Shown here one piece after another: positions 42,521-42,975 of a stretch of DNA of 42,975 nt. The notes beneath the pieces were generated by a model. The model did no database searches. It saw nothing but the letters and a program-made list of their open reading frames with translations, and had not been told where the DNA came from. A program made the translations under genes and the position numbers. This stretch comes from DATARH01 sp035504235. Its GTDB lineage: Bacteria > Pseudomonadota > Alphaproteobacteria > ATCC43930 > CGMCC-115725. Location: NCBI GenBank assembly GCA_035504235.1, contig DATJSH010000105.1, positions 1 through 42,975 of the forward strand, in the 5' to 3' direction. Every line of letters starts with the position of its first letter. Positions within the stretch are counted from its first letter, which is position 1.

Positions 42521-42975
42521 ATGGGCGTGCGGAAAAAATCCTACGAACCGGGCGCCGCCTGTCCGCTCGACGGCATCCGCATCGTGGACATGTCGCGCCT
42601 GGTGGCGGGCAACGCGGTCTCGTCGCAGCTCGCCGATTTTGGTGCCGAGGTCATCAAGATCGAGGATCCCGGCAAGGGCGACCCGCTGCGCGCCTGGCAG
42701 ACGAACGGCGTCAGCGTTCACTGGAAGCTCTATGCGCGCAACAAGAAGAGCGTCGCGCTGGGCCTGCGACCGGCGCGCGGCCGCGAGTTGCTGCTCGACC
42801 TCATTTCCACCGCCGAGGTGCTGATCGAGAATTTCCGGCCCGGCACGCTCGAAAAGATGGGACTCGCGCCGGCCGATCTCCTGAGGCGCAACCCGCGTCT
42901 GGTGATCGTGCGCGTCTCCGGCTGGGGCCAGGACGGTCCATACAAGGACCGGCCTGGTTTCGGCACGCTGGTCGA
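42521..42975 (+). CDS. CaiB/BaiF CoA-transferase, 5' part (cut by window edge)
   Basis: Only the first 151 residues are in the window: GIRIVDMSRLVAGNAVSS, NKKSVALGL, ENFRPGTLEKMGLAPADLL and SGWGQDGPYKDRPGFG, as in family III CoA-transferases. The catalytic Asp that usually follows (FD in most members) reads RPGFG-T here, at the window edge. It is a second family member besides the gene at 24374. The substrate is unknown. Confidence 0.82.
   Translation, partial: MGVRKKSYEPGAACPLDGIRIVDMSRLVAGNAVSSQLADFGAEVIKIEDPGKGDPLRAWQTNGVSVHWKLYARNKKSVALGLRPARGRELLLDLISTAEVLIENFRPGTLEKMGLAPADLLRRNPRLVIVRVSGWGQDGPYKDRPGFGTLV

Overview
The window looks like chromosomal DNA of a GC-rich alphaproteobacterium. 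The clearest markers are a full-length CtrA response regulator (40981-41688) facing a ChpT-type histidine phosphotransferase (40338-40964), with CtrA-like boxes (TTAA-N7-TTAR/TTAT) in front of ctrA. The surrounding genes (CaiB/BaiF CoA-transferases, an acyl-CoA dehydrogenase, an LLM flavin oxidoreductase, TauD and PhyH dioxygenases, enolase-superfamily paralogues, DUF29, DUF6166) fit a metabolically versatile soil or water member of the Rhodospirillales/Hyphomicrobiales range. I cannot name genus or species. No rRNA, tRNA, CRISPR array or intact insertion sequence was seen.

Left part (1-12.8 kb). A cobalamin riboswitch on the minus strand (57-245) controls a gene lying left of the window. It is followed by a PAS-like protein, a GNAT-like protein, an M20 amidohydrolase and a polytopic membrane protein. 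At 5083-7530 lies a visibly AT-richer gene encoding a SIR2 domain fused to a P-loop (STAND-like) NTPase and a helical C-terminus. This architecture is typical of NLR-like anti-phage proteins and is the best candidate for an undescribed system here. A DUF5681 protein carrying two hairpin insertions follows, overlapped antisense by a DUF3309-like peptide. Then come DUF202, TauD-like and PhyH-like dioxygenases, a Cys-rich secreted protein and a three-unit repeat membrane protein.

Middle (12.8-30.3 kb). This part holds stress and catabolic genes: DUF6166, hemerythrin, a fatty-acid-hydroxylase-like membrane enzyme, two enolase-superfamily paralogues separated by a small lipoprotein, a TauE/SafE permease, an acyl-CoA dehydrogenase-fold enzyme, an amidohydrolase with an SDR, a MetC-like PLP enzyme, a cupin, RidA, a CoA-transferase, a PEBP-like protein, an LLM oxidoreductase, a DUF1906 lipoprotein and an esterase. 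Several different REP-like palindromes lie between these genes.

Right part (30.3-43 kb). An archaeal-looking PurM homologue overlaps (ATGA) a stand-alone HPt protein. Beside it are a sigma54-dependent response regulator and a divergent 1015-residue hybrid kinase with two receiver domains. Together these have the parts of a LuxQ-LuxU-LuxO-like phosphorelay. DUF29 follows, then fdhD-mobA (overlapping GTGA), a 36-residue MFS small subunit and an OFA-family oxalate/formate-type transporter, which suggests formate/oxalate metabolism. The window closes with chpT, ctrA, a FliJ-like coiled-coil protein, a C-terminal remnant of a PiT phosphate transporter, and the 5' part of another CaiB/BaiF gene cut by the window edge.
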